In this document: positions 40,831 to 42,061 of the stretch, one piece after another | Layout: the number at the start of each line of letters is the position of its first letter | Position numbering within the stretch: position 1 is the stretch's first letter | The notes under the pieces: generated by a model | What the model was told of the DNA's origin: nothing | Databases searched by the model: none | What the model saw: the letters and a program-made list of their open reading frames with translations, nothing else | NCBI GenBank assembly: GCA_020630175.1 | Contig: JAHDBW010000016.1 | Span: forward strand, 1-42,061 | Length of the DNA stretch: 42,061 nt | Direction: 5' to 3' | DNA from: Anaerolineales bacterium | Lineage (GTDB): Bacteria > Chloroflexota > Anaerolineae > Anaerolineales > UBA6668 | Made by a program: the position numbers and the translations under genes

Positions 40831-41601
40831 TTATGCTTCCTCCTGCATGCCTGGCACGTGGGTCATTTCACCAGCGGTAATGGCATGCACAATTTCTTGT
40901 TGAGTGGTGGTTTTTGGAGAATATTCACCAACGTTTTGCCCCAAGCGGAGCACGGTTACTTTGTCAGCAACTTCAAAGATGTCGTGTAGGTTGTGGGTAA
41001 TTAGGATCACAGCCAACCCACGGTCTGCCAAACGCCGTACCAAGTTAAGAACTTGGCGGGTTTGCGCAACCCCTAACGCTGCAGTTGGTTCATCCAAAAT
41101 TACAAGTTTGGAATTCCACATAACGGCCTTCGCAACTGCAATCGCTTGCCGCTGCCCACCAGACAATCCAGCGACTGCTTGGCGTACTGAGCGGATAGTC
41201 GTCACCGACAGCGATTCGAGCGTTTCTTTTGCGGCCTGTTCCATGCCGTTTTCATCAAGCACGCCAAACCGTTGTGTTTTTTCGCGCCCTAAAAACATGT
41301 TGTTGACAACATCTAAGTTATCGGCCAGCGCCAAATCTTGGTACACAATTTCAATCCCCAGTTCAGCACAATCACGCGGGCTGTTGATGCTAACATCTTT
41401 GCCATCAAAAGTGACTTGACCTTCATCATAAGGATAAATTCCAGCAATCCCCTTGATAAGGGTAGATTTACCAGCACCGTTGTCACCAACGAGCGCCATC
41501 ACTTGCCCAGCATGGACTTTGAAATCAACTTTATATAAAGCTTGAACGGCACCAAAATTTTTGGAAACGCCTTTGAGTTCGAGCAAAGGTGAGTCTGACA
41601 T
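40831..41601 (-). CDS. xylG: Xylose-type ABC transporter ATP-binding protein
   Basis: A 256-residue ATPase with a single nucleotide-binding domain: Walker A GDNGAGKST (39-47), Q-loop in IVYQDLALA, signature LSGGQRQAI, Walker B LVILDEPTAAL and the H-loop ITHNL. Enteric XylG has two fused domains of about 510 residues; this single-domain form is the one seen in actinobacterial and related xylFGH operons and works as a dimer. AGGAGA lies before the ATG as a ribosome-binding site. It is separated from xylF by the long TTGG stem element at 41685-41788, which may lower its expression relative to xylF. xylH follows after 4 bases. Confidence 0.9.
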   Translation of the reverse strand: MSDSPLLELKGVSKNFGAVQALYKVDFKVHAGQVMALVGDNGAGKSTLIKGIAGIYPYDEGQVTFDGKDVSINSPRDCAELGIEIVYQDLALADNLDVVNNMFLGREKTQRFGVLDENGMEQAAKETLESLSVTTIRSVRQAVAGLSGGQRQAIAVAKAVMWNSKLVILDEPTAALGVAQTRQVLNLVRRLADRGLAVILITHNLHDIFEVADKVTVLRLGQNVGEYSPKTTTQQEIVHAITAGEMTHVPGMQEEA

Positions 41602-41684
41602 TCTGTTCTCCTGTCAAAAAATAATTCGTATTTGACGATCAATGTTGATAAGTGATCAGCAAATAGGATGTATTTTTTATTGGT

Positions 41685-41788
41685 TAGATAGTTGGATGGT
41701 AGCCAGTTGGCTAGTGGTCAGCGCGCGTTGCCGCGCACCAACCAACCAACCAACCAACCAACCAACCAACCAACTGGCTAACTATCTA
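41685..41788. repeat. Long inverted repeat enclosing an (ACCA)n microsatellite
   Basis: The arms TAGATAGTT + AGCCAGTTGG (41685-41693 and 41701-41710, interrupted by GGATGGT) and CCAACTGGCT + AACTATCTA (41770-41788) are perfect complements over 19 bases. Between them lie a GCGCG/CGCGC dyad and about 9.5 copies of ACCA (41737-41774). On the xyl transcript (minus strand) this is a stem with a TTGG-repeat side, beginning at the xylF stop codon. It is placed like the mRNA-protecting stem loops between binding-protein and permease genes. Confidence 0.85.
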
Positions 41789-42061
41789 GCGATCTGCTGG
41801 GCAGAAAGCTTCGAAGTCACCAACACAGATTTCGTCCCAGTTACGGAAGCCATCAGCGATGACCGTTTCTGCGATGTTGTCTGCGGTTACACCAACTGGC
41901 TCGAGTGCGATGAAAGGAATATCATTTGTGCCGTTGTTGAGTGTTTCACCTTGGGTAAGGGCTTCTAAATCGCCATCAATCAACAGTGTGACTGCGGCAG
42001 CAGCAGCAGCTTGTGCTTCTGCTTTGATTGATTTGTAAACCGTCATGGCTTGGTCGCCAGC
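41786..42061 (-). CDS. xylF: Xylose ABC transporter substrate-binding protein (C-terminal part)
   Basis: Partial: the stop is in the window and the N-terminus lies beyond base 42061. The 91 visible residues begin AGDQAMTVYKSIKAEAQAAA, matching the XylF block in which QxMTVYK precedes the last helix, and continue to a typical C-terminus (DIPFIALEPVGVTADNIAETVI, GFRNWDEICVGDFEAFC). It would be a periplasmic or surface xylose-binding protein. Its stop codon lies inside the right arm of the stem element at 41685-41788. It is followed by xylG and xylH on the same strand, which supports the assignment. Confidence 0.85.
   Translation of the reverse strand, partial: AGDQAMTVYKSIKAEAQAAAAAAVTLLIDGDLEALTQGETLNNGTNDIPFIALEPVGVTADNIAETVIADGFRNWDEICVGDFEAFCPADR

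Noticed and set aside
41737-41774. CRISPR-like repeat array
   Set aside because: It is an uninterrupted 4-base microsatellite without spacers or cas genes.
41685-41788. Miniature transposon (MITE)
   Set aside because: The inverted arms could suggest one, but no target-site duplication is visible, the right arm includes the xylF stop codon, and no second copy exists in the window.

Overview
The window is about 42 kb of gene-dense bacterial chromosome with roughly balanced base composition. No phage, transposase, CRISPR array or rRNA operon is visible. I infer a member of the Chloroflexota (Anaerolineae-like). The reasons are Thr/Pro-rich (TPT) linkers between membrane anchors and ectodomains, LGFP-like repeats on a kinase-like receptor, FmrO-like methyltransferases next to rsmE, an actinobacterial/Chloroflexi-type xylose isomerase and xylFGH, and a mix of Shine-Dalgarno-led and apparently leaderless genes. 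This placement rests on protein style, not on a marker gene.

Layout. 1-600: a possible 47-residue membrane protein, a tRNA-Leu(GAG) with its terminator, and a perfect 19-base palindrome. 602-4403: a LON-domain protein, plsX, fabF and a membrane NERD-like protein (lipid synthesis). 4496-5245: a TerC-family ion transporter. 5419-9528: a tightly overlapping RNA-modification operon of tgt, two tandem 16S rRNA m7G1405-type methyltransferases, rsmE and rsmI. 9562-10275: a rhomboid fold lacking both catalytic residues. 10449-13232 (minus): a hexose phosphomutase and an orphan solute-binding lipoprotein. 13312-16809: xseA, xseB, a DUF212/PAP2-like protein and, convergently, murJ.

17175-21476: two tandem paralogous membrane PAS histidine kinases with no response regulator nearby. 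21793-24361: a secreted or anchored CBM-like protein, an alpha/beta hydrolase and a histone-deacetylase-fold amidohydrolase. 24485-28109: an overlapping unit of Nudix hydrolase, rifampicin-phosphotransferase-like dikinase and DUF4129 protein. 28293-32245: a GH-like/NTF2-like protein, a DUF402 protein, two SRPBCC paralogues and two small membrane proteins. 32249-34234 (minus): a receptor with a degenerate Ser/Thr kinase domain. 34476-34940: a DUF1905/YdeI-like protein.

35023-42061 (all minus) is a xylose locus: xylF (partial), xylG, xylH and an FG-GAP/ASPIC lipoprotein in one unit, then a bidirectional terminator, then xylAB. The ABC transporter brings in xylose; xylose isomerase and xylulokinase convert it to xylulose 5-phosphate.

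The points most worth follow-up are: (1) the paired FmrO-like methyltransferases in an operon whose other rRNA enzymes modify neighbouring bases of the decoding centre; (2) a long stem carrying a TTGG microsatellite between xylF and xylG; (3) three enzyme folds with lost catalytic residues (rhomboid, kinase, probably NERD); (4) a terminator-like hairpin that hides the ribosome-binding site of tgt; (5) recurrent -10 boxes 6-9 bases before start codons, suggesting leaderless mRNAs; and (6) a dikinase whose conserved N-terminus lies upstream of any canonical start codon.
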